DNA of 18,727 nt, taken from the NCBI GenBank assembly GCA_036277615.1, contig DASUMQ010000056.1:1-18727 (forward strand). Direction: 5' to 3'. The notes beneath the pieces are model-generated. The model was not told the DNA's origin and did not search any database. It worked only from the letters and a program-made list of their open reading frames with translations. Each line of letters starts with the position of its first letter. The stretch's first letter is position 1. The position numbers and the translations under genes were made by a program. Source of the DNA: RPQJ01 sp036277615. GTDB lineage: Bacteria > Pseudomonadota > Gammaproteobacteria > Steroidobacterales > Steroidobacteraceae. Positions 1-8,277 of the stretch are shown here, piece after piece.

Positions 1-59
1 GCGTGCATTCATGGCGCGAAGTATAGCGATTCATCGGTCGGATTGCTTTGCGCCTCCCG

Positions 60-77
60 ATAGGCCAGGGCTATTAT
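60..77 (+). promoter_or_regulatory. Candidate oxyR promoter with an OxyR half-site over its -10 box
   Basis: Bases 60-74 read ATAG, seven bases, CTAT, which is one half of the known OxyR tandem motif (ATAG-N7-CTAT). The CTAT runs into TATTAT at 72-77, a 5/6 match to the sigma-70 -10 box. A weak -35 (TTGCGC, 48-53) lies 18 bases upstream. The -10 ends six bases before the oxyR ATG at 84, so transcription could begin at or next to the start codon. OxyR bound here would cover the -10, as expected for autorepression. A second ATAG lies at 23-26, but no full second half-site is in register, so the call is tentative. Confidence 0.4.
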
Positions 78-83
78 CGAGGC

Positions 84-986
84 ATGAATCTCCGCGACCT
101 CCGATACCTCGTGGCCCTTGCGGACGAGCGGCATTTCCGCAAGGCCGCCGAGCGCTGCTTCGTGAGCCAGCCGACCTTGTCCGCGCAGGTGCGCAAGCTC
201 GAGGAGTACCTCGGGGTGCCGTTGGTCGAGCGCCAGCCGAAGCGCGTCGCGTTGACGCCGACCGGCGAGAAGATCGTGCGGCGCGCGCGCCTGCTGCTGC
301 AGGAAGCCGACGCGATCGTCGAGCTCGCGCGCAACGATCGCGATCCGCTGGCCGGGCCGCTCAAGCTCGCGCTGATCCCGACCGTCGGCCCGTACCTGTT
401 GCCGCACGTCGCCGGCCGACTGCGCAAGGAACTGCCGCGGCTCAAGTTGATGCTCTACGAGTACCAGACCGAGCCACTGCTCGAGAAGCTGCGGGCCGGC
501 GAACTGGACCTCGGGGTCGTCGCGCTGCCCACCGCGCTCGACGGGCTCGAGTCCGCCGAGCTGTACGAGGAACCGTTCACGCTCGCCGTCCCGGCGTCCC
601 ATCCGCTCGCCGACCACGAACGCATCAGGATCGACGACCTGCGTGGCGAGACGCTGCTGCTGCTGGAGGACGGTCATTGCCTGCGGGACCAGGCGCTCGA
701 AGTCTGCAGCCGGATCCGCGTCAACGAGGCACAGGATTACCGGGCGACGAGTCTCGAGACGCTGCGCCAGATGGTGGCCGCGGGCCACGGCATCACCCTG
801 CTGCCCGAACTCGCAGCGGAGACGCCGGTCGGGACCGCGCGCGGGTTGCGCATCAAGCCGTTCTCCCGGCCGGCACCGTCGCGCACCATCGGCGCGGTGT
901 GGCGCAAGTCGACGACCCGTGCGCCTGCGATCGAGGCCATCGTCGCGGCCGTACGCGGCGCCATGCGACAGGAGGCCAGGAAATGA
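84..986 (+). CDS. oxyR: Hydrogen peroxide-sensing LysR-family regulator OxyR
   Basis: The protein is 300 aa, the usual OxyR length, and starts MNLRDLRYLVALAD, close to the E. coli N-terminus. An N-terminal LysR winged helix-turn-helix (about residues 1-60, with SQPTLSAQVRKLE) is followed by a periplasmic-binding-like sensor domain from about 90. The peroxide-sensing pair is intact and numbered as in E. coli: Cys199 in GHCLRDQ and Cys208, expected to form a disulfide on oxidation. ATSLETLRQMVAAG and ITLLPEL are further OxyR signatures. The ATG at 84 is chosen because it gives family length and cysteine numbering; a TTG at 48 would add 12 residues. No well-spaced Shine-Dalgarno is present: GAGG at 79-82 is too close. 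The last four bases overlap the next gene as ATGA. It should activate peroxide defence genes and probably repress itself. Confidence 0.96.
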   Translation: MNLRDLRYLVALADERHFRKAAERCFVSQPTLSAQVRKLEEYLGVPLVERQPKRVALTPTGEKIVRRARLLLQEADAIVELARNDRDPLAGPLKLALIPTVGPYLLPHVAGRLRKELPRLKLMLYEYQTEPLLEKLRAGELDLGVVALPTALDGLESAELYEEPFTLAVPASHPLADHERIRIDDLRGETLLLLEDGHCLRDQALEVCSRIRVNEAQDYRATSLETLRQMVAAGHGITLLPELAAETPVGTARGLRIKPFSRPAPSRTIGAVWRKSTTRAPAIEAIVAAVRGAMRQEARK

Positions 987-1441
987 GACGCGGGTTTGCG
1001 GTGATCGTCGCGACCGTGCTGCTGTGCCTCGCGTCGATCGCCGGCGCCGGGCCGGTCGGCGAGCTCGTGGTCCGGAACGCGTGGGCCCGTGCGACGCCGC
1101 CGGGCGCCGGGGTCGCCGCCGCTTACCTCACGATCGTCGGCGGCGCGGAAGCCGATCGCCTCGTCGGCGCGCGCACCGAGGTTGCCGCGATGACGCAGGT
1201 CCACTCGGTGACCGAGGTCGACGGCGTGGCCCGCATGCGCGACGCCAGTGGCGTCGAGGTCCCGGCGGGCGCGACCGTCGTGCTGGCTCCGAACGGCCTG
1301 CACCTGATGCTGATGAACCTGTCGCGGCCACTGGTCGCCGGTGAGCGCTTCGTCGTGACGCTGACTTTCGAGCGTGCGGGCGCGCGCGACGTCAGCGTCG
1401 TGGTCGTCGCGCCGGACCAGCCGCCCCCGGCGCACCGCTGA
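983..1441 (+). CDS. PCuAC-family periplasmic copper(I) chaperone
   Basis: The protein is 152 aa with a signal peptide (MRRGFAVIVATVLLCLASIAGA, cleavage near residue 22) and a single PCuAC domain. The copper ligands fit the family motif exactly: His74-X10-Met85-X21-His107-X-Met109, all in the secreted part. Characterised members bind Cu(I) in the periplasm and deliver it to the CuA or CuB sites of cytochrome oxidases, often with Sco proteins; no Sco gene is in view here. The start codon overlaps the oxyR stop (ATGA, 983-986), and AGGAGG at 970-975 sits seven bases upstream, so translation is likely coupled to oxyR. This placement suggests a role in copper handling under oxidative stress, which is inference. 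Confidence 0.9.
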   Translation: MRRGFAVIVATVLLCLASIAGAGPVGELVVRNAWARATPPGAGVAAAYLTIVGGAEADRLVGARTEVAAMTQVHSVTEVDGVARMRDASGVEVPAGATVVLAPNGLHLMLMNLSRPLVAGERFVVTLTFERAGARDVSVVVVAPDQPPPAHR

Positions 1442-1472
1442 CGAGTCTCGAGCGCGCGAGCGACATCGCATC

Positions 1473-4400
1473 GTGGCAGCCCCCGCTGGCGCACTGCCGG
1501 TCCACCGCCTGCACGACGAGGAGATCGAGCGGCTGCTCGCCACGGGCGAACGCCGCGCCGAGTTGACCTCGCTGTTCGGCGAGCAGGGTTACCGCGAGCT
1601 GAGCGCACTCGCGCGCCGCGCGGCCACTAAGCGCGCTCCTGCCGGGCCGCGTGTCTACGTGCTGCCGGGACTCATGGGGTCGCGACTGGGGTCGCGCGGC
1701 CAGCTGCTCGACGACGTGCTCTGGGTGGACCTGGTCGAGATTGCCGCGGGGCACCTGACGCGGCTCGCACTGCCGGGTGGCGCGAAGCTGGTCGCGCTCG
1801 GCGCCATGCTGCTCAACACCCTCAAGCTCAAGCTTTCGCTCAAGCTCGCCGGGTTCGACACGCACCTGCACGCCTACGACTGGCGCCGCGGTGTCGGCGA
1901 CCTCGCCTCGGAGCTGAACACGCGCATCGCACGCGACGCACGCACCGACGGCGTGCTGCTGGTCGGTCACAGCATGGGCGGGGTCGTCGCGCGGGTGGCG
2001 CTCGGCCGGCAACGGACCGATCGCGTCGCGCGCGTGGTGCAGCTCGGGGCGCCGAATCACGGCTCGTTCGCGCCGGTGCTCGCCCTGCGCGGCGTGTATC
2101 CGAGCGTGCGCAAGCTGGCGGCGCTGGATCGGCGGCACACGGCTGAGGACCTGGCCCGGATCATTTTCCGGACCTTACCGTCGCTGCACGAACTGCTGCC
2201 GGACCCGCGACTGGCGGGCGGGCCGAACCTGTTCGACGTGACAGCCTGGCCGCACGATGCGCTGCGCCCGGACGCGAAACTGCTCGAAGCGGCCGCGGTC
2301 GAACAGGCTGCCTGGCCGGAACCCGACGAGCGGTGCCTGCACATCGCAGGCGTGCGCCAGGACACGGTCGTCGCGGCGGCGTTGCGTGGGAAGGAGTTCG
2401 AGTTTTCGCTCGCCCCGCAGGGCGACGCCACGGTCCCGCTCGCGCTGGCCGTGCGTCCCGGGCAAAAGGCCTGGTACGTCGGCGAGAAGCACGGCGGCCT
2501 GCCGAACAATGGCCGCGTGATCGCCGCGGTCGTCGACCTGCTGCGCCGCGGGACGACCGCGCGTCTGCCGCAGGCAGCAGCGCACCGACGACCTCGCACG
2601 ACGCGCCCGCTCACGGAGGCCTCGCTGCGACGAATCGCCCCGCACAAGGTGCGATGGCAGCACCTTTCGCCCGACGCCCGGCGAAGGTTGCTCGAGCCGG
2701 TCGTCTCGCCGGAGTTCCACGGCGCCGTGGCGCCGGCGACGCTGGAACGCGCGTTTGCCGCGAAATCCCCGCAGGTCCCGACGATCGCGCCCGCGCGCCG
2801 GGTGCTCGAGCTGCGACTGGTGCAGGGCAGCATCGTCGACGCCAACGCGCGCGCGATCGTGCTCGGCATGTTCCGCAACGTCGACCCGAGCGGCCCGGCC
2901 GGCGCCGTCGATGCCGCGCTCGGCGGCGCAATCCGCGAATTCACGCTGCGGCGCATGTTCGCGGGCGAACTGGGGCAGGTGTTCGTATTGCCGGCCGTGC
3001 GCAGCGCGCTGCTCGCGGAGCTCGTCCTGTTCGCCGGGCTGGGCGACTTCGACGATTTCGGGGCCGACGCGCTCGCGTTCGTTGCGGAAAACGTGCTGCG
3101 CACCTTCGCGCACACGCACGTCGAGGACTTCGCGACCGTGCTGTTCGGCGCGGGCTCGGGCGTGCCCGTGGCAATGGCCGCCGAGCAGCAGCTGAAGGGG
3201 TTCCTGGCCGGCTTGCGGCACGCAGATCCCGATCGGGTCGTCCGTCGCATCACGGTCTGCGAAGTCGATCGGCGCAAGTATGCGTCGATGGTCAAGGCGC
3301 TGCGCCGCCTGGCGCTCGAGCACTCGGATGAGGAGTTGCAGATCGTCATCGACGAGGCCGCGCTCGCGGCGCCGCCCGGGCGTAAGGGGCGGCGCACCGG
3401 TCGAGGCACGCCAGGGCTCGTCGCGTCGCGCATCGACCCGGCGTACCTGCTCGTGACGCTCGACGTCGCGGGTCGCGACGGCTACGCATGCCGCACCTCG
3501 CTGCTGACCGCCGGCGCGAAGGCGGCGGTCCTCAGCGGCACCCAGCCGGTGAAGCGCGCCGAGTTGCAGCGGTACCTCGCGCCGCTCGAGGACGGCAGCG
3601 CGCTGTCGCGCGACGTCGCGCGGATCGGCAGCGGCCTCACACGGCTCCTCGTGGCGTCGTCGGTCCGCGAGGGTCTCGAGGCCATGCACGCTCGGCCCCT
3701 GGTCGTGCTGCACGACCGCGAGGCGTCGCGGGTGCCGTGGGAGGTGCTCCGGATCGGCGAAGCGCATCCTGCGCTCGGCGCGGGGTTGAGCCGACGCTAC
3801 GCCAGCGAGAGCCTCACCGTCGCGCGCTGGCGCGACGACCGGGCGAGCGCGGGACCGCTGCGCGTGCTGCTGATCGTGGACCCGACCCGGGACCTGCCCG
3901 GGGCCGCGGCCGAGGGCCAGGCGTTGCAGGACCTCCTGCGCGCGCGCGCGACCACGTTCGACGTGCTCGAGGGCGGCGAGGCGACCCGGGCCCGGGTGCT
4001 CGCGGCGCTCGCGACCGGCTCGTTCGACGTGCTGCACTTCGCGGGTCACGCGTTCTTCGACGCGGCGAACCCGGGCAACGGCGGCCTGCTCTGCGCCGGC
4101 AAGGAGGTCCTGCGCGGAGCGGACCTCGCCGGACTCGGCACGCTGCCCGCACTCGTCTTCTGCAACGCCTGCGAGGCCGCGCGCGTGCGCAAGCGCACCA
4201 GTCGCACCACCCGTCCGCGTCCGCCGGCCCGGCTGCTCGGCGCGCGCCGCTCGATGACGGGCATTGCCGAAGCGTTTCTCTCGGGCGGGGTTGCCAACTT
4301 CATGGGCACGCACTGGCCTGTCGGCGACGACGCGGCGTTCGCGTTCTCCCGCGACCTGTACGGGGCGTTGCTCAAGGGGGAGGCGCTCGGGGATGCCGTG

Positions 4401-4496
4401 CTCGGTGCGCGTCGTCGCGTGGCGGCGCTGCCGTCGGTCGATTGGGCCGATTACGTCCTGTACGGCAACGCCGAGTTCCGCATCGTTTCGACGTGA
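1473..4496 (+). CDS. Alpha/beta-hydrolase (lipase-like) fused to a C-terminal CHAT protease domain
   Basis: The protein is about 1007 aa from the GTG at 1473; an upstream in-frame start at 1374 would overlap the copper chaperone gene, so it is disfavoured. Residues ~45-365 form an alpha/beta hydrolase resembling LCAT-type lipases: PGLMGSRLG, nucleophile elbow GHSMGG (Ser167), then likely Asp318 in GDATVPL and His340 in EKHGG. Residues ~443-630 are a mixed alpha/beta domain whose pattern (VFVLPAV, then LVLFAGLGDFDDFG) recalls the M17 aminopeptidase N-terminal or macro-like fold; this is weak. Residues ~655-1007 are a CHAT domain, a caspase relative, with likely catalytic His859 (HFAGHAFFD) and Cys900 (NACEAA), and the ending GTHWPVGDDAA...VLYGNAEFRI. 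No signal peptide or membrane segment is seen, so it should be cytosolic. CHAT proteins act in immunity or programmed death in several bacteria; the role here is not known. Confidence 0.85.
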   Translation: MAAPAGALPVHRLHDEEIERLLATGERRAELTSLFGEQGYRELSALARRAATKRAPAGPRVYVLPGLMGSRLGSRGQLLDDVLWVDLVEIAAGHLTRLALPGGAKLVALGAMLLNTLKLKLSLKLAGFDTHLHAYDWRRGVGDLASELNTRIARDARTDGVLLVGHSMGGVVARVALGRQRTDRVARVVQLGAPNHGSFAPVLALRGVYPSVRKLAALDRRHTAEDLARIIFRTLPSLHELLPDPRLAGGPNLFDVTAWPHDALRPDAKLLEAAAVEQAAWPEPDERCLHIAGVRQDTVVAAALRGKEFEFSLAPQGDATVPLALAVRPGQKAWYVGEKHGGLPNNGRVIAAVVDLLRRGTTARLPQAAAHRRPRTTRPLTEASLRRIAPHKVRWQHLSPDARRRLLEPVVSPEFHGAVAPATLERAFAAKSPQVPTIAPARRVLELRLVQGSIVDANARAIVLGMFRNVDPSGPAGAVDAALGGAIREFTLRRMFAGELGQVFVLPAVRSALLAELVLFAGLGDFDDFGADALAFVAENVLRTFAHTHVEDFATVLFGAGSGVPVAMAAEQQLKGFLAGLRHADPDRVVRRITVCEVDRRKYASMVKALRRLALEHSDEELQIVIDEAALAAPPGRKGRRTGRGTPGLVASRIDPAYLLVTLDVAGRDGYACRTSLLTAGAKAAVLSGTQPVKRAELQRYLAPLEDGSALSRDVARIGSGLTRLLVASSVREGLEAMHARPLVVLHDREASRVPWEVLRIGEAHPALGAGLSRRYASESLTVARWRDDRASAGPLRVLLIVDPTRDLPGAAAEGQALQDLLRARATTFDVLEGGEATRARVLAALATGSFDVLHFAGHAFFDAANPGNGGLLCAGKEVLRGADLAGLGTLPALVFCNACEAARVRKRTSRTTRPRPPARLLGARRSMTGIAEAFLSGGVANFMGTHWPVGDDAAFAFSRDLYGALLKGEALGDAVLGARRRVAALPSVDWADYVLYGNAEFRIVST

Positions 4497-4510
4497 TCCG
4501 GTTCTCGTTC

Positions 4511-4535
4511 CAGCGCAGGCCGCGCTGCGGCCCGC
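4511..4535 (+). terminator. GC-rich hairpin after the hydrolase-CHAT gene
   Basis: GGCCGC at 4518-4523, a three-base loop, and GCGGCC at 4527-4532 form a perfect 6-bp stem that can extend past one mismatch. It begins about 20 bases after the stop codon. No T-run follows, so intrinsic termination is doubtful. Confidence 0.3.
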
Positions 4536-4584
4536 TTGCCGGGGCAGGAAATTCTCGGCAACTGTTAAATCCAATCCGGACTTG

Positions 4585-4601
4585 GTTTCGCAAAACGAAA
4601 C
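4585..4601. promoter_or_regulatory. Inverted repeat upstream of the pilus operon, possible operator
   Basis: GTTTCG (4585-4590), five bases, then CGAAAC (4596-4601) form a perfect dyad in the unusually AT-rich 200-bp gap before the first pilin gene, about 95 bases from its start. The nearby stretch to about 4625 (including TTTACATATTT) is the likeliest promoter zone, but no clear -35/-10 pair can be picked. Confidence 0.25.
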
Positions 4602-4696
4602 TCCAGTCACGCTTTACATATTTCGGGTCCGCAAGAATCGCCCGGCCTCGACCCCAGGGGTCGTGGTCGACCAAGCAACAACCAAGAGGACGATTC

Positions 4697-5197
4697 ATGC
4701 GCTCGAAAGCTCTGACGCCCGTCGTGGCGGGCGTGATCCTGATGGCGGCCGGCGGCGCCTTGGCGGAGACCAAGACCACCACGTTCCCGGTCAGCGCCCA
4801 AGTCGCGGCGAACTGCCTCGTGTCGGCCGACAGCATCGACTTCGGCAGTTATGACGGCACGTCTGCACTCGCTGTCAACGGCGCCGTCAAGGTCCGCTGC
4901 TCGTACGGCACGCCGTTCACGGTCCAGCTGAGCGCGGGCGGCGGCTCGTTCGCGCAGCGACTGCTGAAGAACGGCACCGAACAGCTCGAGTACAACCTGT
5001 TCACCGATTCCGATTTCACGTCGATCTGGGGCGACGGCACGGCCAGCACAGTCGACGTCGACGACGTCGGCGAGGGCATGTCCTCGACCAAGGAGATCAC
5101 CCACACCGTGTTCGGCCAGCTGTCCAACAGCGCAGCGAACCAGGACGCGCCCGCCGGCGCGTATAGCGACACGATTACGGTCACGGTCGTTTACTGA
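4697..5197 (+). CDS. Spore coat U (SCPU) domain major pilin of a Csu-type pilus
   Basis: The protein is 166 aa: a signal peptide (1-23, ending GALA) and one SCPU domain, the subunit fold of archaic chaperone-usher pili such as Acinetobacter Csu. After the signal comes a 16-residue extension (ETKTTTFPVSAQVAAN) with alternating hydrophobic residues, the expected donor strand that fills the groove of the next subunit. Cys40 and Cys68 probably form the family disulfide; IDFGSYDG is the SCPU hallmark. The C-terminus (AYSDTITVTVVY) is a typical final beta strand. AAGAGGA at 4684-4690, six bases from the ATG, fixes the start. It is the first gene of a four-gene operon, the usual place for the main shaft subunit. 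Confidence 0.88.
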   Translation: MRSKALTPVVAGVILMAAGGALAETKTTTFPVSAQVAANCLVSADSIDFGSYDGTSALAVNGAVKVRCSYGTPFTVQLSAGGGSFAQRLLKNGTEQLEYNLFTDSDFTSIWGDGTASTVDVDDVGEGMSSTKEITHTVFGQLSNSAANQDAPAGAYSDTITVTVVY

Positions 5198-5203
5198 GCG
5201 AAC

Positions 5204-5977
5204 GTGACCGTGCTCCGGCGCCAGCACCGGGCCGCGTGCGGGTTGGCAGCGTTGCTCGCGCTGCCGCCCGCCGTCCTGGCCGGCACGTTCTCGATCTCAC
5301 CTTTGCGCGTCGACTTCAGCGGGCCGGTGAAGACGGCCGCGCTGACCGTGCGGAACGAGGACGCGACGGCCGTGGTCGTCCAGGCGGAAGGTTTGTTCTG
5401 GTCACAGGACGGTGCCGGGGATGCGCTCGCTTCGTCGCGGGACCTGCTGGTGTCACCCGCAGTGTTCACGTTGCCGCCCGGTGGACAGCAGCTGGTGCGC
5501 GTCGCCTTGCGCCGCGCACCGGACCCGGACCGCGAACTGGCCTACCGGCTGATCGTGCAGGAAGTGCCGCAAGCCGCAGCACCGCAATTCACGGGCCTGC
5601 AGGTGGCGCTGCGCCTCAGCGTGCCGGTGTTCGTGGCGCCGGCCCAGTCGGCGACACGACCCGCCGCGATGGCCTGGACCGCGCAGCAGGACACGCACGG
5701 GACGCTCACGGTAATCGCCCGGAACGACGGACCGGCGCACGAGAGGATCCACCGATTCACCGTCCGGAGCGGCGACGGATCAAGGCTCGTGGCGGAGCAG
5801 TCGAGCCTCGCGTACGTGCTGCCGGGTGCGAGCCGCCGCTGGACCTTCGACGACGACGAGATCACTCGAACTGACGCGACGTCTGCAGCGCCCGCCGGGA
5901 TCCCCGGTCCCTACCGGTTGGAGGGAACCACCGATCGAGGCGTGTTTGCGACCGAGCTGACCTTCACGCAGGACTGA
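5204..5977 (+). CDS. Periplasmic pilus assembly chaperone (PapD/CsuC-like)
   Basis: The protein is 257 aa from the GTG at 5204, six bases after the pilin stop; another GTG at 5210 is possible. A signal peptide (to about residue 25, AVLAG) precedes a two-domain immunoglobulin-like chaperone. The first strand (FSISPLRVDFSG), the paired hydrophobic strand ALTVRNEDATAVVVQ, the FTLPPGGQQLVRVALR turn that normally carries the subunit-binding strand, and YRLIVQEVP match the family. Its known role is to hold each pilin by donor-strand complementation in the periplasm and hand it to the usher. It lies between pilin and usher genes in a tight operon. Confidence 0.88.
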   Translation: MTVLRRQHRAACGLAALLALPPAVLAGTFSISPLRVDFSGPVKTAALTVRNEDATAVVVQAEGLFWSQDGAGDALASSRDLLVSPAVFTLPPGGQQLVRVALRRAPDPDRELAYRLIVQEVPQAAAPQFTGLQVALRLSVPVFVAPAQSATRPAAMAWTAQQDTHGTLTVIARNDGPAHERIHRFTVRSGDGSRLVAEQSSLAYVLPGASRRWTFDDDEITRTDATSAAPAGIPGPYRLEGTTDRGVFATELTFTQD

Positions 5978-5979
5978 GC

Positions 5980-8277
5980 GTGCGCCTGCGTCCCGGCATC
6001 TCCTGGTGCCTGCTGCTCGCCGTCCAGCCCGCGGCGCAAGCTTCCGCGGAGCCTTTCGCCGAAGTGGTCGTCGAGCTGCGGATCAACGACCAGCCGGGTT
6101 CCACCACGCTGGTCGTGCGCCGCGACGACGACGGCTCGCTGCTGCTGCGCGCCGAGGACCTCGAGTCCCTGCGGCTGCGCACGCCGGCACGGGGCGCGGT
6201 CCAGGTCAACGGCGAGCGGTACTACCGGCTCGGTACCGAGATCGGTGCCGTCGTCGTGTTCGACGAGGGCACGCAGAGCGGCCAGGTCACGTTGCCGCCG
6301 CAAGCCTTCGTGCCGACGCACCGCGAGCGGAACACGCCCGCGGCACCGCTTCCACAGCCGAGCGCGCTCGGGGCGTTCGTCAACTATGACGTGTCGCTCG
6401 AGCGGGACGACCGGCACAGCGCCGGTGGCGGCTTCTTCGAACTCGGCATGTTCGGCGGGCCCGGTGTCGCGACCGGCACGATGGTGGCGCGGTTCGAGCC
6501 GGGCCAGCGGTCGGTCGCACGACTCGACACGACCTGGACCCGCGATTTCCCCGAACGCCTGGCCACGTTGCGCGTCGGCGACTCCATTTCGACGCCCGGT
6601 GCGTGGGGCCGTGCCGTGCGATTCGGCGGCGTCCAGTACGGGACGAACTTCAGCACCCAGCCGTCGCTGGTCACGACTCCGTTGCTGGCGGCGCATGGCG
6701 AGGCGGCCGTGCCGTCCACGGTCGACGTGTTCGTCAACAACCGCCAGGTCGCCAGCGAACAGGTGCCGCCCGGGCCGTTCACGATCGACCGTCTGCCGGT
6801 GCTCACCGGCGCGGGTCAGTTGCAGGTGGTGGTGACCGACGCGCTCGGGCGCCAGCAGGTCGTGACGCAGCCCTATTACTCCGGCACGGCGCTGCTGCGT
6901 CCCGACCTCAGCGAATACTCGATCGAATTCGGCAGCCTGCGCGAGGACTTCGGCGTGCAGAGCTTCGGCTACGGCGACGCGGTGGGTTCGGCCACGTACC
7001 GTCGCGGGCTGAGCGATACGCTCACCGCCGGCGCACGCGTCGAAGGGCAGGCCGACGGCGCGTACGCACTCGGTACGGATATCGCGTGGCAGGCGGGCGG
7101 TGTCGGCATCGTCACCGCGCACACGGCGGCCAGCGTCGACGACGGCGCGACCGGCTACCTGGCGGGGCTCGGGCTCGAGCACAACGGACAACGGTTCAAC
7201 GCGTACGCGCACGCGCAGGCGACGAGCCGATCGTTTCGGCAGGTGGGTCTCGCGGGCCTGGAGAAAAGACCGCGTCAGCGTCTTTTCGCGGGGCTGGGCT
7301 GGGACTTCGCACGTTACGGCAACCTGCAGCTCGCCTACGGCGCACAGACGCACTACGACGCCGACCCGATCGACACGCTCGGCCTGAGTTACACACTCAC
7401 GCTCGGCACGTTCGGTTACCTCGGCGTGTTCGCGACGCACTCCCGGGCCGACGATGGCGCAACGAACCTGCTGCTCAGCTGGACGTTGCCGCTCGGCGGC
7501 CGGCAGACGCTGAGCGCGGCCGTCCAGCAGGCCGGTGCGCCGTCGTCGACGGATGACCGCCTCGGGGCCTGGGCCACGCTGCAGCGCGACCTGCCGAGCG
7601 ACTCGGGGGTGGGCTACCGCGTTTCGGTCTCGACGTCCGACGAGCGCGACGCGAGCGTCGCCTACCAGGGCCGGGCAGGAACCGCGACCGCCGACTACGC
7701 ACAACGCGGCGGCAGTTCGGGACTGCGCGTCGGGGCCACGGGCGCCGTCGCGATGACGAGCGCCGGCGTCATGACGGCGCGCAGGCTCGACCAGAGTTTC
7801 GCCGTCGTGCAGGTCGCCGACTACGAAGGGCTGACCATCTACCTCGACAACCAGCCGGTGGGCCGCACCGACGCGACGGGCAAGGTGCTCGTGAGTCCCT
7901 TGCGGCCCTATGAGCGCAACCAGGTCAGTGTCGATCCGGTCGAGGTTCCGATGGACGGCGCGATCGACCAGCCGGCGATCGACGTGACACCGGCGTATCG
8001 AAGCGGCGCGGTCGTGCGTTTCCCGGTGGCGCGCGCCGACGCCGCCACGATGCGACTCGTGCAGGTCGACGGCGCGCCGGTGCCCGCCGGTGCGCAGGCG
8101 CAACTCGGCGAGGCCGCGATGTTCCCGGTCGCGATCGACGGCCTGCTGTACGTCGAAGGCTTGCGGGAGCCCACGCGTGTGCACGTGCGTTGGCAGGGCG
8201 GCGAGTGTTCCGTCGCGGTACGCCGCCCGACGGGCGCCGACCCCGTGCCGGATCTCGGCACGCTGCGGTGTCGTTGA
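5980..8277 (+). CDS. Outer-membrane usher protein of the chaperone-usher pilus
   Basis: The protein is 765 aa from the GTG at 5980, two bases after the chaperone stop. After a signal peptide (ending near QASA) come the usher N-terminal domain (about 25-140), a 24-strand-type barrel region (about 150-630), the plug domain inside it (starting near residue 245: STVDVFVNNRQV, then PGPFTIDRLPV and VVVTDALGRQQ), and C-terminal domains from about 610 (QSFAVVQVADYEGLTIYLDNQPVGRT across two stretches; VDGAPVPAGAQAQL). It recruits chaperone-subunit complexes and secretes the growing fibre through the outer membrane. It is somewhat shorter than classical FimD/PapC ushers, as expected for the archaic group. 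The stop codon shares its last base with the next ATG. Confidence 0.9.
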   Translation: MRLRPGISWCLLLAVQPAAQASAEPFAEVVVELRINDQPGSTTLVVRRDDDGSLLLRAEDLESLRLRTPARGAVQVNGERYYRLGTEIGAVVVFDEGTQSGQVTLPPQAFVPTHRERNTPAAPLPQPSALGAFVNYDVSLERDDRHSAGGGFFELGMFGGPGVATGTMVARFEPGQRSVARLDTTWTRDFPERLATLRVGDSISTPGAWGRAVRFGGVQYGTNFSTQPSLVTTPLLAAHGEAAVPSTVDVFVNNRQVASEQVPPGPFTIDRLPVLTGAGQLQVVVTDALGRQQVVTQPYYSGTALLRPDLSEYSIEFGSLREDFGVQSFGYGDAVGSATYRRGLSDTLTAGARVEGQADGAYALGTDIAWQAGGVGIVTAHTAASVDDGATGYLAGLGLEHNGQRFNAYAHAQATSRSFRQVGLAGLEKRPRQRLFAGLGWDFARYGNLQLAYGAQTHYDADPIDTLGLSYTLTLGTFGYLGVFATHSRADDGATNLLLSWTLPLGGRQTLSAAVQQAGAPSSTDDRLGAWATLQRDLPSDSGVGYRVSVSTSDERDASVAYQGRAGTATADYAQRGGSSGLRVGATGAVAMTSAGVMTARRLDQSFAVVQVADYEGLTIYLDNQPVGRTDATGKVLVSPLRPYERNQVSVDPVEVPMDGAIDQPAIDVTPAYRSGAVVRFPVARADAATMRLVQVDGAPVPAGAQAQLGEAAMFPVAIDGLLYVEGLREPTRVHVRWQGGECSVAVRRPTGADPVPDLGTLRCR

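Noticed and set aside
9..788. Long minus-strand open frame across oxyR
   Set aside because: It is antisense to a clear OxyR gene; the Arg/Gln/Leu-rich product has no family pattern, as expected for high-GC shadow frames.
2175..4610. 811-codon minus-strand open frame opposite the hydrolase-CHAT gene
   Set aside because: The plus strand carries recognisable catalytic motifs in one frame; the antisense product is a compositional artefact rich in Arg, Ala and His.
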